From Trebonia sp963811335 (lineage in GTDB: Bacteria; Actinomycetota; Actinomycetes; Streptosporangiales; Streptosporangiaceae), in the NCBI GenBank assembly GCA_963811335.1, contig CAWERB010000021.1:1-64000 (forward strand): DNA of 64,000 bases, in the 5' to 3' direction. Positions 63,167 to 64,000 of the stretch are shown here, piece after piece; the first letter of the stretch is position 1, and each line of letters starts with the position of its first letter. The translations under genes and the position numbers were made by a program. Under the pieces are notes generated by a model. The model was not told where the DNA came from. It did no database searches and saw only the letters and a list, made by a program, of their open reading frames with translations.

Positions 63167-64000
63167 ATGACCGAGACCAGGAACGAGCGAGAACAGCACC
63201 GGCTGGTGCTCGAGTCGGCCGCATCGGGTAATCCCTGGGGATGCCGTATCGACAGCGTGGGCGTGAAGCTGCCCGCCCAGCGGCTGACCACCAGCGACCT
63301 GATGAACAAGACCAGCCACGACACTCACATCCAGCTTGAGCGGCTCACCGGCATCCACGAACGCCGGGTCGTCGGCCCGGGTGAGAACTCATTCACCCTG
63401 GCCACCGGGGCGGCGCGGGATTGCCTGGCTCATTCGCAGCACCAGGCGTCCGACATCGAGATGCTGATCAGCACCAGCATCACGCGGTCGCGGGGCCACT
63501 TCGCGCAGTCCTTCGAGCCTGCGCTGAGCCTGTCCGTCAAGCAGGCGATCGGCGCCACGCAGGCGGCGAACTTCGACATCTCGAACGCCTGCGCCGGCAT
63601 GCTGACCGGAGTGTTCATCCTTCAGGACTTCGTGGCGCGCGGTGAGATCAGCTGCGGCATGGTGGTGTCCGGCGAGTACATCTCCCACCTCAGCTGGAAC
63701 GCCGCCCGCCAGATCCGCTCCGTGTTCAGCAAGCAGCTCGCGTCGCTGACGCTCGGCGACGCCGGCGCCGCGGTGATCGTGGAGCGGGCGCCCAAGGGTA
63801 CGGGCATCGACGTCATCGGCTTCACCACCCTCGCCGAGCACAGCCGGCTCTGCCTCGCCTACCCCAGCTTGCTTGGTCCCGGTGCGCAGATGTACACCGA
63901 GTCGAGGAAGCTGCACCGGGTGGCGATCGAAGACATGCTGCCGCTTGTCGTCGAGGCGATCGGCGAGGCCGGGATCTCCCTGTCCGACATCGACTACATG
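63167..64000 (+). CDS. 3-oxoacyl-ACP synthase III-like (KAS III) protein, 3' end outside window
   Basis: 278 codons in the window from ATG 63167, still open at the right edge. Thiolase-fold KAS III: GCRIDSVGVKLPAQRLTTSD, IQLERLTGIHERRVV, active-site Cys in FDISNACAGM, then LTLGDAGAAVIVE. The His and Asn of the triad would lie further right. KAS III-type enzymes condense acyl-CoA with malonyl-ACP, or two acyl chains in OleA. With the hydrolase, epimerase and WS/DGAT genes next to it, a lipid or hydrocarbon pathway is plausible. Confidence 0.9.
   Translation, partial: MTETRNEREQHRLVLESAASGNPWGCRIDSVGVKLPAQRLTTSDLMNKTSHDTHIQLERLTGIHERRVVGPGENSFTLATGAARDCLAHSQHQASDIEMLISTSITRSRGHFAQSFEPALSLSVKQAIGATQAANFDISNACAGMLTGVFILQDFVARGEISCGMVVSGEYISHLSWNAARQIRSVFSKQLASLTLGDAGAAVIVERAPKGTGIDVIGFTTLAEHSRLCLAYPSLLGPGAQMYTESRKLHRVAIEDMLPLVVEAIGEAGISLSDIDYM

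Overview
The window is high-GC actinobacterial DNA (Actinomycetota). Supporting signs are strong G/C third-position bias, GTG and TTG starts, Tat and lipoprotein signals, CBM2-type secreted glycosidases, LuxR-type large ATPase regulators, a PknB-like kinase, a WS/DGAT enzyme and a ChoD-type GMC oxidase. A soil saprophyte related to Streptomyces, Catenulispora or Streptosporangium fits, but the genus cannot be fixed from sequence alone.

Layout. (1) 1-6322: the 3' part of a reducing type I polyketide synthase (DH, MT-like remnant, structural KR, ER, KR, ACP) that ends in a thioester reductase and then a sulfotransferase domain. (2) 6.3-14.5 kb: small accessory genes, IS-end-like repeats, a truncated PARG-like gene, and a frameshifted P1B metal ATPase divergent from a CzrA/NmtR-type ArsR sensor. 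(3) 14.5-19.4 kb: a compact minus-strand azole-RiPP (TOMM) operon. It holds a YcaO, two zinc-binding E1-like/leader-binding modules and two nitroreductase (SagB-type) modules. Upstream of the YcaO is a hidden Cys-rich peptide with three CXC motifs. The locus is bordered by a tRNA-Gly 3' half. (4) 20-24 kb: a hydrolase, a TudS-like desulfidase, IS256 debris and another tRNA 3'-end fragment. (5) 22.9-33.3 kb: plant-polysaccharide enzymes (GH93-like, CBM2-GH62, GH51-like with FN3 and CBM2, GH5 with CBM2), interrupted by a kinase/response-regulator breakpoint. (6) 33.6-43.2 kb: PRC-barrel protein, tiny membrane protein, LuxR regulator, two hydrolases, a BVMO-esterase fusion divergent from a PadR gene, and two DUF1048 genes. 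(7) 43.2-51 kb: decayed Eco57I-like methylase, MetE-like gene with a palindromic operator array, YncE-like protein, ChoD. (8) 51-56 kb: intracellular GH51 arabinofuranosidase with a sugar ABC transporter and LacI-type operator candidates. (9) 56.2-64 kb: MerR, SDR, BVMO, epimerase, WS/DGAT, hydrolase and KAS III, a lipid-modification locus with parts like the mycobacterial mymA operon.

How they work together. The secreted GH93, GH62, GH51-like and GH5 enzymes, the ABC importer and the cytoplasmic GH51 would together degrade arabinan, arabinoxylan and cellulose and import the products. The TOMM operon is the best candidate for a new natural-product system.

Caveat. About thirty single-base frame changes interrupt otherwise well-conserved proteins (PKS 10, ATPase 5, GH5 5, methylase 3, and others). 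Several sit in homopolymers or short tandem repeats, and the ABC binding protein carries a self-compensating pair. Uncorrected sequencing indels explain most of these better than gene decay. Only genes that also lack whole segments (methylase N-terminus, PARG, IS256, response regulator) look genuinely broken.
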